Below are positions 1 through 11,360 of a stretch of DNA of 64,000 bases, piece after piece. Source of the stretch: Membranipora membranacea (taxonomy: Eukaryota > Bryozoa > Gymnolaemata > Cheilostomatida > Membraniporidae); the NCBI GenBank assembly GCA_914767715.1, contig OU612065.1, forward strand, positions 16,120,001-16,184,000, given 5' to 3'. Below the pieces are notes generated by a model. The model was not told where the DNA came from. It searched no databases and was given only the letters and a program-made list of their open reading frames with translations. The position numbers and the translations under genes are program-made. The stretch's first letter is position 1. Each line of letters opens with the position of its first letter.

Positions 1-3000
1 CCTATATCCTCATATCCTGTATCTTGGTCATTTTTAATATCAGCAGCTATATGCAGTAGGGTGCACCCTTTATGATTCTGATGATTCAACAAAGATCTCC
101 TCTGTGCATAAGTTAGGGGTTCAGCAAGCAAAGGAGCCAAAATACTCCTGGTGTGCTTGTGTGTGGTGCACATAGCACAATGAAGTACAGTTCCTCCAGT
201 GTTGTCCTTTATCTGAAGCACATTTTCTCGCTGATCACCTTCTAGATGTTCAAACAGAAACTCAACGTCTATGTCACTAGTTTCGCTATTCAAAACAGCA
301 ACATGTAGAGGCGACCACTCAAACACTGCATTACAATCTCTGCTCAGTGGGACTAAACAAGTTTGTTGTAGAAGGGATTGCCATGTTGATTTTGCAACAG
401 AATTTTTGATGGCTCTCATCATTTGTAAGTTCATGGGCTTGGCAACACCAACATGGAGGATAGCGGGTCTCATATCATCTGAAGAGCCAAGAAGTTTCAT
501 AAAACTCTTTTCTCACTTCAGAATTGTTTCCACAAACTCTACCTTAGAGAGCCTCACGGCTAATTGCAAAGCAGTGATATCGTCTTCGTCAGTGGCAACA
601 AGGAACTCAAGCTCAATTTCTGGCCGGAAGAGATCGCCTTCAGAAGGAGGTCAACAGTGGAATTGTGTGAGGAACGGAAATTGATATATGCCGTGTACTA
701 TTAGTATGTATAGTTGTTCTATAACCGTCCTACTTATAAATTGGTTCTAACTATGTTTGTAGTTATGGTTTTAAATCTTGCACTCCGGACACTTCAAAAT
801 GTCACTTTATTGTGTAATTTATTTGTAGTTCTAATTTGGAGTTACCTCCTCTTTCATGCACTGAAGAAAGACAAGATCGCTCAAATCTATTAAAACATGG
901 TTCCAATTGGTAATGCTAGCACTCTGGTGAGTACGAGGTATTTAACTTATTAATTTCTAGTGACGAACAGCTGGTTCCCACTACTCCACAAAGCAATTTA
1001 CTACGGGGTTGTTATTGAGCCTGACCTCTTCTTAGCTTCACTAGAAGTTGCCTTCAAGTTGTTTAAGAAAGGTTCCTGCCGATAACCTGCTAAGACCCCT
1101 GTCTTGTTCTAACAGTAAAACTCTTGATGAGTTTTGAGCCAATGCTCTTACACCACAAAGTCAATATAATCCTTAGATGTTAATATGACACAATCACTAT
1201 TTATGAATGTGTTCAGGTACGTTTGATATTTTTGTTATTCAACTTAGGTGACTGATTTTAATTATGAGCACCTACTTGATCTCTGTATAGTGCCTGGAGG
1301 CCCAATCAGGTAATCAAGGCGGTGTATCAGTATCACAGGCCTCTTAGCCAAGTTAAATTAGCTAAAGACTCCAACCCAATTTCTAGTGAAGGAAAGAGGT
1401 ATCAGTCTGTGGTCACTCTAAAATTGATGTTCAATTTCTATATTCAATGTTGAATTAATGTTTCACAGATTAGAGGTATCTTATCTTAAATCGGTAGCGT
1501 CCTACTTCTTTAAAACACAAGAATCTAATCCTAAACTATTATTCCGAAACTTAATCTATTTAACCCCCAAGCAAATATGAATACTAATTAATTCTGTTCT
1601 GCCTTAACAATAGTTCCCAATGGTACTTCTAAATGATTTCCGACTTGATATGATCACAGACGCGAATTACCTGCGTTTAACTGTGGGTCACAATGATTTC
1701 CGACTTTGATATGAGCACCTACGCGAAATACCTGCGTTTATGGTGGGTCACAATGATTTCCGACTTTGATATGAGCACCTACGCGAATTACATGCGTTTT
1801 ATGGTGGGTCACAATGATATCCGACTTTGATATGAGCACCTACGCGAAATACATGCGTTTTATGGTGGGTCACAATGATTTCCGACTTTGATATGAGCAC
1901 CTACGCGAAATACCTGCGTGTATGGTGGGTCACAATGATTAAACCTCCTAAAGTTAATTTTGAATCCTGTTTCAGAGTGTTGTTATAGTAACAATTAACA
2001 ACGACTTACTTTAGTTGATTGCAAAATTGCCTTATAAACTCTTAGTGAATATGACCTAACGTCTAAGTACCTGACGAACTGTCCCTAATTACTTTGCCAA
2101 TTACTATATGCATAGAAATCAATTACAACAGTATATTCACTAAAGTTATTTATTGTCTTGATACTTATAAAAAAATGATAATGTAATTCAAATGATACTC
2201 ACAGTATATATTGGTCCTTAGACTCCACTTTAGTGTTAGCGTTCCAACAAAGATCTTTGATTTAAAACTAGTATTTATTAAATCAAAATATAATGTCTTT
2301 TACTAGCTATGTAAAAAAGTTGACTGTGCTGCTCAAAGAATTAAACTGTACTAATTTACTGTTCAAAATTTCGGCCTTTATATAGGTGCCGATTTTTGTG
2401 CTGACTCTGCTTGTTGTCGTTTGATTAGCTGTCAGCGGATTAGTGGATAAGTGTCTTTTGTGGCTTTGTTATATGAAACCTTTCTGTGGTCACGTCACGT
2501 GGTATATGGCTGCTGTTCCTCAGTCTACCTTCTGGAATCTATTGTTCTATTTTTGGGCTGACTTTGTTGTTGTTACTCCAAGATTAATTACTTCCGTGTC
2601 ACCCTGAAGATTACTTGGTACTTGGTGCTATGACGTTTTGGAAAACCAAATTCCTGAAGATTAATTGGTACTTGGTACTAGGATTAGTGTCTCTTGTGGC
2701 TTTGTTATATGAAACCGTTCTGTAGTCACATCACGTGGTATATTGCTGCTGTTCCTCAGTCTACCCTCTGGAATTTGTTGTTCTATTTTTGGGCTGACTT
2801 TGTTGTTGTTACTTCCTGGTTAATTACTTCTTGGTTCACCCTGGAGATTACTTGGTACTTGGTACTATGACGTGTTGGAAAACCAAATTACTGCGTCACT
2901 GGAATTCCTATTTTCTGACCGGATTAGCATGCTGCGGTTATCTTCGCTACATCTTTGATGGATTACTTCTGCGTCTCTCTGCTCGTTGTGTATGCTTGTG

Positions 3001-3354
3001 ACTACAAAATACCATGGAGGTTACTGGGTGCATTTGTTTCCATCTCTATCTGTACCCTCTGACTTCTGCGGCTGGCTGAATATAACTACATATCTCAAGT
3101 GCCCATTTTTGGTACTGACAATTGGTTTGGTTAAGGGCCACTGCTAGATGAAGAGGAGTACAGGCAATCTTATTCCTAAGACTCAGCGCAAGATGCCTCT
3201 GCTCGACATTAAGAGGACCGAGTAGCTGAGCTATGAGTTGAGAAGAATCTTCAGAAGCTGACGTGTGCAGAATAGTGTCTCCACTTTCATTTTGTTCACA
3301 CAGAAGCGAAATGGTTTCAGATACATCTGCCTCATTGTTTGAAGAATAAGCCAT
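1..3354 (-). CDS. Ankyrin-repeat protein gene, 3' truncated by window edge, possibly broken
   Basis: Two coding blocks are visible on the minus strand. The 5' block (3354 down to about 3056) starts with Met-Ala-Tyr-Ser-Ser, has an in-frame stop just upstream and no earlier Met. It contains ankyrin-type pieces such as GDTILHTSA and TPLHLAVAL. The second block (about 637 down to 1, continuing off the edge) carries more ankyrin helices: DITALQLAV, SPLHVAVLN, GTVLHCAM and CTLLHIAAD. Ankyrin repeats are protein-binding scaffolds and do not tell the function here. An in-frame TGA at 513-515 interrupts the second block, although coding-like sequence continues in the same frame on both sides. This suggests a pseudogene, a sequencing error or a missed intron. 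The two blocks do not join cleanly in phase with the splice sites I chose, so an exon may be missing between them. The intervening 2.4 kb is full of tandem repeats. Confidence 0.6.
1632..1939. repeat. Minisatellite, about 60-61 bp unit, about five copies
   Basis: The unit begins CAATGATTTCCGACTTTGAT and ends GGTGGGTCA. It is repeated about five times with few differences. The leftmost copy is the most diverged. It lies inside the ankyrin-gene intron. Each unit contains the short motif ACGCGAA(T/A)TAC. Confidence 0.9.
2437..2905. repeat. Two-copy tandem duplication, about 230-240 bp unit
   Basis: The block starting at 2437 (GGATTAGTGG) is repeated from 2681 (GGATTAGTGT) at roughly 90 percent identity by eye. 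Shared landmarks are GGCTTTGTTATATGAAACC, GCTGCTGTTCCTCAGTCTAC and GGGCTGACTTTGTTGTTGTT. It is intronic to the ankyrin gene and no coding potential is visible. Confidence 0.85.
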
Positions 3355-4780
3355 ACCAGTATCAAAATTGGTTGGAGATCGAGATTTGTAAATATTGATA
3401 TCTCAGTGTGGTGTGAGTCCTGTGTTTAGTGAAAATGAAATGGCAATAGCAACTTAGGCTTTATCTCACCACATTCAACTCTTTGACCTTGTGCAGCAAA
3501 ATTGGCAAATAGGTCGCAACGCAAACATTTAATTGAAACTGTGCACAAGCTGCTCTTCATCAACGAGTATATATAACTGATCAGCATGGTTGTTTTCAGA
3601 GTTAAAATGCCTGATTAAAACATATAAATTAATGTATACATGGCCATTCATACTTCCGGTTACATGAATTGATGATAAATTTCTTCAAAACGTTTAACCA
3701 GGGAGTCCCAAACCACCTGGTTGAACAGTGTTACCAACTGCAAGCTAATTAACCACGGTTTATCTTTGCGACAAACGTCCTTATTATTAGTGTTACACAG
3801 GACAGAAAGAAATATTCTTAGGCCTACTCCGTGATATTGTGCAGGTGCTCAATAAATTTGACACAGGCCTCCATGAGTATAATTTATAATACTGAATGCC
3901 TATATCAGCTTTAGTTTGATCTAAGATAAGATTAATCATTCGTTATCACGCCCATATACTATAATATATACCAGTCTATGATCATTCTAGAAAGGGTCAA
4001 ATAAGCAATCTTCAGTTCAAATACTTTGTCTCTTCTGGAAAGTTTTTTTCTGTTATTACCGTCGACTTGGACAACTTAGGAGTCCTGTTCGCAAGTATCC
4101 CCTTGCATGCTCATAACATGGTTCCCCAGTTTGTCCTTCAAGTTTTGAGCGTTTGTATGTTTAGAGGTCAAAGTTTAATGGTATAGAATCCTCCATTCTT
4201 TCCAGGTTGATCAATAACAACTTTCATAATATTTTAATCAAAGTGTTTACAACCTACTACTTGAAATCCATTCTTGCAAGCAAGCAATACCTTTTGAAAA
4301 ACAGAGTGCATACATTTTATTTGTCATCAAATATCCCTATTTTTAGGAATCTAGCAGTTTTTTTTAGTCAACCATCAGACAGCTATTTCTGTCCGGATAG
4401 CTAGTTTCTTTTACTGTATCTATCAAAGACCTCATGTCATCGTCTTTAATATTAGGTGTCAGGATAACATTGTGATTTTTTTCTTCCTCTTATTTTTTTA
4501 CAATAATGATTGCTGAACCATTTCGAACATATATAAATAGGATCACATCTCGGACATAGTTATGTCAATCGTTTAGATCGTAAGTGATGTTTCATTTAGC
4601 TATTTTGATTTTCTCTTCATATGTTTTTTAGACTGTTAGTCTCTGTTGTCTTGTGAAGACATTCTGATATGGTATAGGCCCTACCATTCAATCCTCCAAA
4701 CACAAAAAGTTATCATTTTGCTCCTTTTTTCTTTTGCTCCAACTTTTGTCGCAATTTATTTGGCACGTTAAGGATGATAT

Positions 4781-4830
<50 letters not shown>

Positions 4831-5174
4831 GTGTATATATGATATTTTTTACTTATGCAACTGCTTTGTAGTTCAAATTTTGTTCAAGTACTTATGAGAT
4901 TGATATCCTTTTATAAGATTGATACATGAATATATATATATGCTGCAAAATTAGGAGTTGTTTGTAAATGATAGTGCGTCTCCTATAGAAAAAGTAGTCA
5001 ATTCTGCCAAAATTAGTTAGTACAGAAGTGAGGTAGAGCGTTCTAACTGTAGGCCCCGAAATCAAAATTGGCCACGACCAGTGAATTCAACAGCGTTAGT
5101 TAGATATGGCCAGAAATGGTTATAAAACTGTACTTAGTTCAAATGTCAGTTAGTAAACGCATACATAGTAATAC
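3355..5174. other. Non-coding stretch between the ankyrin gene and the C16orf89-like exon 3
   Basis: I find no exon here. The right part may be the 3' intron of the C16orf89-like gene and the left part the 5' flank of the ankyrin gene. A 65-residue open frame at 4207-4404 (plus) has no family features and AT-rich composition, so I treat it as chance. An (AT)n microsatellite sits near the right end. Confidence 0.5.
4785..4827. repeat. (TA)n microsatellite
   Basis: Uninterrupted TA dinucleotide run of about 43 bp, followed by a degenerate GTGTATATAT tail. Confidence 0.95.
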
Positions 5175-8100
5175 CTTTCTACAGCGGTCAGTCCTTGCTG
5201 GATAGGCTTGATGCATTTTTCCTGCATGTCTGACATTTTATACTTCATATCACTGTCTATGTAATCATACAGCGGGGAATTTTTGATATCATTCAAGGAA
5301 CCTGGAAATAATCAAATATAAGCCAATATATTATCACAGAGTAAGGATATACAGAGAGGACACTTCAATGATCGTTATAGTGCCGCGGTTTTTGATTAAC
5401 TGGGGGAAAATTGTGCACAGCTGGATGCCGAAAACTCATTATCTCTATATGTTATAATGTCATTTTTCTTGCAGACATCTCTACCTTTGATGGGCCATAA
5501 TTCATTCTGTATTTATCCTAAAGACTGATTTCCAACTTTATTGGAATGTCCAACCTTCAAGCTATACACCATATTTTCATTTTTTGCTAGGATACATAGG
5601 CTATGAGCTACCTACCATAATTCCTCACCTATAGATGAAGGCGGCTGTAAGAGAGTAGCATAAAGACGCGACTATCATTTGAAGCATTTTTATATTTAGG
5701 TTGGACTAAATCTTCCTTGAATCACCATAGCTGAATAGCTCAGTGGTAAACATGGAGTTGTGAGTTCAGAACCCACTGAGGGCAATTTTTTTCCCAAAAC
5801 TACTTAGTTCATTTGTAGTGAGTGTAGTGTGTGTTTGAAACCCACTGGGGGCAGCCTTTTTCCCAAAACTATTTGTAGTGAGTCCACTATAACATTTATT
5901 GTCATGTGAATATGTGCCATAAAATTCAAAATTTTCAACAATCAGCATATCATATCTCTCTCACAGTCTTTCAAAATAAATAAAACATGCCAAGAACTTC
6001 ATACACCATTCAGCAGAAACTGGAAGTATTGAGAACAGTTGAAAAGAATAACAGCCTTGACAAGACTGCAAGGGTATTGAACATTAATAGACGCTTGATT
6101 CAAAGATGGAGAGCTTCCAAACATCAACTACTGATATGATTCACTTATAAGACATGGTGTTTTATAGTTGTTGGGTGTCTTATAGCTGTGGGGTGTCTTA
6201 TAACTGGAGCATTTTTATTTTTTCTGAGGGAGGTGATTCACTTATAAGTCCGGTGACTTATAGGTGAGGAATTACGGTACAATTGTAAAATGAGTGTTAT
6301 TATATAGATATACGTGTGACAATTGATAAACTTCTGGTCATAAAAATTAGGAAATGTTGTGTATTGACCCAGGCCACATGTAAATCTATATGATATAACT
6401 CATTTTAAAAACACAGATAGCTCATAGCCTATGTATCCTAGCAAAAAATGACAACAATATGGTGTATAGCTTCAAGGTTGGACATTCTGACAAAGTTGGA
6501 ATTCAGTCTTTAGGATAAATACAGAATGAATTATGGCCCATCAAAAGTAGAGATGTCTGCAAGAAAAATGACATTATAACGTAGAGAGATAATGAGTTTT
6601 CGGCATCCGGCTGTGCACAATTTTCCCCCAGTTAATCAAAAACCGCAGGCACTATACCGATCATTGAAGTGTCCTCTCTGTATATCCTTACTCTGTGATA
6701 TTATCACAGAGTAAGGATATACAGAGAGGAAACTTCAATGATCGTTATAGTGCCTGCGGTTTTTATCCACTGGGGGAAATTCATCAATCTGGCCACCTGC
6801 CAATTTCAGAATATATATAAGTTACAGTGGAGTTTTGTCATGCAGACATAGCCACCTTTGATAGGTCATAATTCATTCTGTATTTATCCTAAAGACTGAT
6901 TTCTAACTTTTCTGAAATGTCCAATCTTCAAGCTATACACCATATTGTTGTCATTTTTTGCTTGGATACATAGGCTATGAGTAATCCAGGTTTTTAAAAT
7001 GAGTTTTATCATATAGATTTACATAGGGCTTAGGTCAATGCACGGACATTTCCTAATTTTGATGACCAGCCGTCTATCAATTGTCACATGTAAATCTATA
7101 TGAAAAAACTCATTTTAAAAACCTGGATTACGCTTAGCCTATGAATCCTAGCAAAAAATGACAACCATATGGTGTATAGCTTGAAGGTTGGACATTCCAA
7201 CAAAGTTGGAAATCGGTCTTTAGGATAAATACAGAATGAATTATGGCCCATCAAAGGTAGGGATGTCCGCAAGAAAAATGCCATTATAACATATAGAGAT
7301 AATGAGTTTTTGGCATCCAGCTGTGCACAATTTTCCCCCAGTGAATCAAAAACCGCAGGCACTTTAACTATCATTGAAGTTCTCTCTCTGTATATCCTTA
7401 CTCTGTGATATTATAAGCTATTATAAGCTATTATATACAGTTTTAGCAAAGATTATAAATACTAAGATATGACACTCCTATCAAACTGCGGTCTTCAGTT
7501 GAATAGGCAAGCGGGCCGCATGAAAACGAGTGTTACGCTTCAATTATGAGCTTTATGATTAGTGGCTTTCAATAGAATTTCAATAGGAAATTCAAAATTT
7601 ACACAGGTAGCCTGTTTGTTTTTCAAGAAAATTATGTATTTCCAAATTTCACTGAAACTTCAAATAAAAATATTTTAGATCTAGACATTTCAGGCATCTC
7701 AAAATCATGTGATGATTACTAACAAGTGATTTTGAGTTTTGAGGATTTTTTTTAGCAATCCTTACAAACTTTAAGATGTTTTGACACACAAGACTTACTC
7801 AGATAAACAGTTCTCTTTACATCAAAAACTAGTATTTGCATGTCTTAAAGTAGATCCATGTAAATAAATGTGTTATCTAGTTATTTCAGTCTTCAGGGTG
7901 ATAAAAAATCCAAATGAATTTGACGGCCTCCTAGAGAGTAGTATTGAAATGTGTTAGCAGTGGGTGACTTGGAGAAGCTTTCTGTTTTGTGGCATCAGAT
8001 CTTGTCCATTTGTGCACCACAGTTACTCAGCACATCTAAACATGGACTATCAATATTACTGAATAAGTGCAGTCTATGTCAATGCACAGATCAGTTTCTT

Positions 8101-11100
8101 TGAAAATGAATTCAAATTTTTGAGTATCGAGTTAGTATGGATCACACTCGAGAGGATATCGTAGGATCTTATTGCAAGATTTGGTAAAAAACTATAAAGT
8201 ACACTGTAGGATCAACTAAGTGACATTGGCCTTATCATAGCGTTTGAGGGGAAACATGACTAACGACGATAGTTTGACTACCAAGGGAAGGTGATATAAA
8301 TGCAACTGTGGTGATCTTACCACTTACTATTTTGCCAGCGACTAAACGCCTGGTAGGTTAACTAATGATAGCTGAGATTATGGGTGGAGTTTCACTGATG
8401 TAGTTAAGTACTAGAGTATGGACCTGAGTTTTCATGTTATAACGCTAAGCTCAATCTAAAATAAAGGCCCCATCATTCATGCAGATGGTTGGGTAATTTT
8501 TGCTTAGCATATGTATAGAAGAGACATGTCCATATGGCGCTATGAACTGGAAACTTTTTGGGCCGTCTCTATAGCCACATTTACCTCTTAAATTGGAGCA
8601 AATGTTCTCAAGTAAATATCTTGATTGAGGTGATTGGTAACAATGATTATTTTCATGGTTCACAAAAAGATTATGTTGGAGGGGGAGGGAGAAAAGAAGG
8701 CTGTTTTTGGGCTGTTTTTATCTAGTGTTGAGCTTGTGAATGACAAATTTCATAAATCTGACACCTTCCTTTGGTCAGCTTAGAATGACTGTTGGTCATA
8801 CGAAACTTTGTTTGATGTAAGGGCTATCTAGTATTGTGTGTACCTTGTCTTACTCATCTCACAAAGGAATGTTAGCCACTAAATCAAATATATCTGCAAA
8901 ATCCATTGACTGACTACATGAATAAATGCCTATACTGTGGCCCATATGTTCTGGTAACACATGTAAAAAAAATCAAGAGAATTGCATGAACCATTCTCAG
9001 GCAAATCTGAAATAAGTAAGGCTATGTCTGCAGAAAGAAATCATTTCTACATTGTAATCTTATATAAACAGAGCAAGCGAGCACAGCATCAAAAATGACA
9101 AACACTCGTTTTCACGCTTGAATTGCTGTGGACAGGGAACAGCGGGAGTGTCATGTCATAGTCATTGGTTTTAGTACAAAGGGATCAGGCTTGTCACCAA
9201 AGAGAATGATGTGTCAAAAACTGTGAAATAATCACTGTGTATTTGGTTAGCTATGTCAAAATTCTTCTGCAACCTCAGTGTCAATATCAGAATGTGCAAA
9301 TATATCGAATGAGAACACAGCGAGTCAAGTTTTAACGCTCAAACTTTGCCGGGTCCCTGATTTTGGCATCTGTTACCGACCACCCAGGTTTGAAGGTGGT
9401 TGGTAACGGATGAAAGTTAGAGCACTTAATCTACACCGAGTCATAAATTTTTGTCCCGACTGACTCCAATCAGCCTATCCGCAGACAAGATAGATAGTAC
9501 CAAGAAGTAAAAAAACCTATCTGGAATATCAGAATTAAGGCAAATACAGGTAGGATTAGAGATGGCATCAGCGTGCAAGCCTCGAATTTCAGAAAACTTT
9601 ATAACATATCTCATCATAAATAACTCATCGCTTTCAAAATACAAACCAACTAAAGTTAATCAGAGACCATATTCTGAGAAAGACTGCAACGACCTGAAAG
9701 CTTCCTTTGATACTACAATAAGGATATCACGATGATGACAAACAAACAGACCAATCACCAATCACCAATCTTTGCATACCACAGAAGAGCTCAAGAATTA
9801 ACACCAACCATGAACCATTGATAAATTAATGATATAATCCAGATTCTTGAGCACAAACAGAGAGCAGATATGGAACAGTGGAAGAACCATAATAACTGAC
9901 TCAAATCTGACATCAATAAAAGGAGTTGTTCTCCGAAAACTCAGTTTTGTCAATGAACAGGCCAGGCCTTCAACTGACATGAAAAAAAGAAGTCATTCTA
10001 CTGTCACTCCCATCCCAAAACTCAGCAGAATCTAATATATCAACCTCTAACTTGTGGAAGACAGTCATATATTACCACGCCCTGATGTCTAGGGCTCGGT
10101 AGTACAACTTGTACAACTTGGACCAATGGTGCGCACTAGCTGTCAATGTAAGATGTTAGAGAGACGTATTATACTCTATATTATCATACAAACTCATATG
10201 GATCATAGTAGTTCGCATACGGTGACCATCCTGACCATCCACTCAGGATGCCATTCTCTGCCCAATATCAACAGCTAAAAACAACTGCAGGTGTATATTT
10301 ATGGCAAAAAAATTTATAGACTTTCATCAGCCTACAATCTTCAGAGACCTTCAGTTTCAGACTGAATCTCTCAACATAATCATCTGAATGACATTGACAG
10401 AGTACTAAGAACAACAATGGATTGAAATACTTGTCAAATGTCAACCAGAACAAACACTGACACTCCCTTGGGTTGCTGTCCTTCCCAACTTCTCTTCTCT
10501 ATCAACAGTAACAGGTACAGTAACAGCAAAAAAATGTTTATGTAAGAATGCATCGCTTAACTTACCTTCTAAAACTCGCAGACCGTATAACCCATCAACA
10601 TTAGCCTTCTCCACAGAGCTGCTATAGAAATCTACCATTTTTGATAAACTTTGAAGAATATTGTTTATATCCCCTGAAGATAGACAGAATAAATATCGTA
10701 TCTCGTTGACAGACCTCTAGCCCAGCTGCAGTAGTAGTTAATGTAACAATCACACCACTGAACATCAGGTTACAAAATCAGTCATAGTATTTTGATATCA
10801 AGGCACCCTGGATAAGCACTGAGCAGACACATATAATAATTATATCACAGAGTCAGGATATATAGCCTAGCTCTGTGATTAAACAGCAACTAGATCACCG
10901 CTAGATATGACCACAGAGGAAGGATATATATCCTTACTATATGACAGTCTGTTTTAAGTCATATCAAACAGTGAGTGTTTACTTTCATTTGATTCTTATG
11001 TCCTGCTAATGGCCTAAGAACAGTGTATTAAAATGTTAGGATATTGTGATAATAATCCTTCCAACACATTGTAGTTAAAGAGCTACTGTGATATATACTA

Positions 11101-11360
11101 CTGTCCAAGCGCACAGGCAAACTACACAAACAGTCTTGATATCAGCAAAGCATTACCAGAATAACAAAAAATATTGTGTCTAAACCATATGACATCGAGT
11201 GGAAACATTAGGGACACAGTTAACCAAAAATAAGCATCACAGCGCAGACAGCACAATATAATAATAAGCGCTCACCTGTGGAAGGAAATTGTGTGCGTGA
11301 GAGTGCAAGACTAGGTAGGCAAATGAAAAGGATAATCCATTTGGACAAGAGATGTGACAT
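5175..11360 (-). CDS. C16orf89: Secreted C16orf89 / UPF0764-like protein, 5' exons only
   Basis: Three exons splice in phase on the minus strand. Exon 1 (11360-11276) encodes Met-Ser-His-Leu-Leu followed by a hydrophobic stretch (IILFICLPSLALS), a clear signal peptide of about 22 residues. Exon 2 (10673-10566) contains NVDGLYGLRVLEG. Exon 3 (5301-5175) contains SDMQEKCIKPIQQGLTAVE. The motif (V/L)DG-x-x-G-(L/V)RVLE followed by a helical segment recalls the start of vertebrate C16orf89, a secreted thyroid-enriched protein of unknown biochemical role. That match is from memory. Introns are phase 1 (GAAG|GTAAGT donor, TTCCAG acceptor). The second intron is about 5.3 kb and packed with transposons. 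The rest of the protein (over 200 residues in the human family member) was not found between 5174 and 3355. The gene may be truncated, or its later exons may be too diverged for me to see. Confidence 0.6.
5725..5930 (+). repeat. tRNA-derived SINE-like fragment with internal duplication
   Basis: AATAGCTCAGTGGTAAAC resembles a Pol III A box and GAGTTCAGAACCCACTGAGG resembles a B box, about 30 bp apart. There is no room for an anticodon arm. The B-box end and following CCCAAAACTA...TTTGTAGTGAGT sequence occur twice (near 5770 and 5840). It lies within the pogo-like element. This is a degenerate SINE head, not a functional tRNA. Confidence 0.45.
5987..6139 (+). CDS. Truncated transposase, N-terminal helix-turn-helix only (50 aa)
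   Basis: The frame opens with MPRTSYTIQQKLEVLRTVEK, continues through TARVLNINRRLIQRWRAS and stops at TGA 6137-6139. This matches the psq/CENP-B-type N-terminal DNA-binding domain of pogo/Tigger transposases (KL-x-V(L/I), then a second helix with NINRRLIQRW). Full transposases are usually 450-600 residues with a CENP-B HTH and a DDE domain. None of that follows. It is most likely a relic carried by an internally deleted element. A short DNA-binding peptide could still be made. Confidence 0.6.
   Translation: MPRTSYTIQQKLEVLRTVEKNNSLDKTARVLNINRRLIQRWRASKHQLLI
6703..7412. mobile_element. Palindromic foldback element 2
   Basis: The left arm, about 6706-7030, is repeated in inverted orientation at about 7085-7412 with a spacer of roughly 55 bp. 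Ends are TTATCACAGAGTAAGGATAT and its complement. It abuts foldback element 1, so the junction at about 6675-6727 is itself a near-perfect palindrome of roughly 50 bp. Open frames inside (for example 7096-7374 minus) follow the repeat and are not genes. Diverged end fragments of the same family appear near 10845-10945. Confidence 0.8.
7413..10565. other. Intron 2 of the C16orf89-like gene, repeat-rich, no clear exon
   Basis: No exon of the host gene is identifiable. There is an imperfect inverted repeat at 9368-9411 (arms of 17 bp with two mismatches, core CTGTTACCGACCACC). On the plus strand, 9561-9734 and about 9830-10035 have unusually gene-like composition (see findings), but I recognise no family. 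Short direct similarity exists between 7515-7550 and the complement of about 9100-9125 (motif AAAACGAGTGTTACGCTTCAA), so another dispersed repeat is probably present. Confidence 0.4.

Larger units (their letters stand above)
5615..6277 (+). mobile_element. Non-autonomous pogo/Tigger-like DNA transposon
   Basis: The terminal inverted repeats are CCATAATTCCTCACCTATA on the left and the complement of CCGTAATTCCTCACCTATA on the right, about 19 bp each. They are flanked by TA on both sides (5613-5614 and 6278-6279), as expected for a TA target-site duplication of the Tc1/mariner/pogo superfamily. Subterminal TTATAAG motifs recur near the right end. The element carries a short helix-turn-helix ORF and a tRNA-like SINE fragment, but no DDE catalytic domain. 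It is inserted in foldback element 1. Confidence 0.75.
5329..6702. mobile_element. Palindromic foldback element 1, interrupted by a nested transposon
   Basis: The left arm starts TTATCACAGAGTAAGGATAT at 5331 and runs to about 5612. The inverted right arm runs from about 6290 to 6702 and ends in the reverse complement (ATATCCTTACTCTGTGATA). Arms share long stretches, for example the region with GGCCATAATTCATTCTGTAT and CCTAAAGACTGATTTC. The arms are separated by a 663-bp TIR element (5615-6277). Without that insertion, foldback element 1 would be about 710 bp, the same as its neighbour. No coding sequence belongs to the foldback itself. The left end is only about 28 bp from the acceptor of the C16orf89-like exon 3. 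Confidence 0.8.

Noticed and set aside
271-684. 137-residue plus-strand open frame
   Set aside because: It is antisense to the ankyrin-repeat coding block on the minus strand, whose repeats are recognisable. The plus frame has no family features.
7096-7374. 92-residue minus-strand frame as a gene
   Set aside because: It lies wholly in a palindromic foldback arm, and the same sequence recurs with stops in the other arms.
9847-10035. 62-residue plus frame starting with TTG as a gene
   Set aside because: There is no ATG start, no clear splice sites and a frame break upstream. Kept only as a possible retrocopy finding.
10268-10453. Extra exon of the C16orf89-like gene (LCQCHSDDYVERF...)
   Set aside because: The exon at 5301-5175 also joins exon 2 in phase and gives a better family-like continuation. 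The donor of this candidate is weak.
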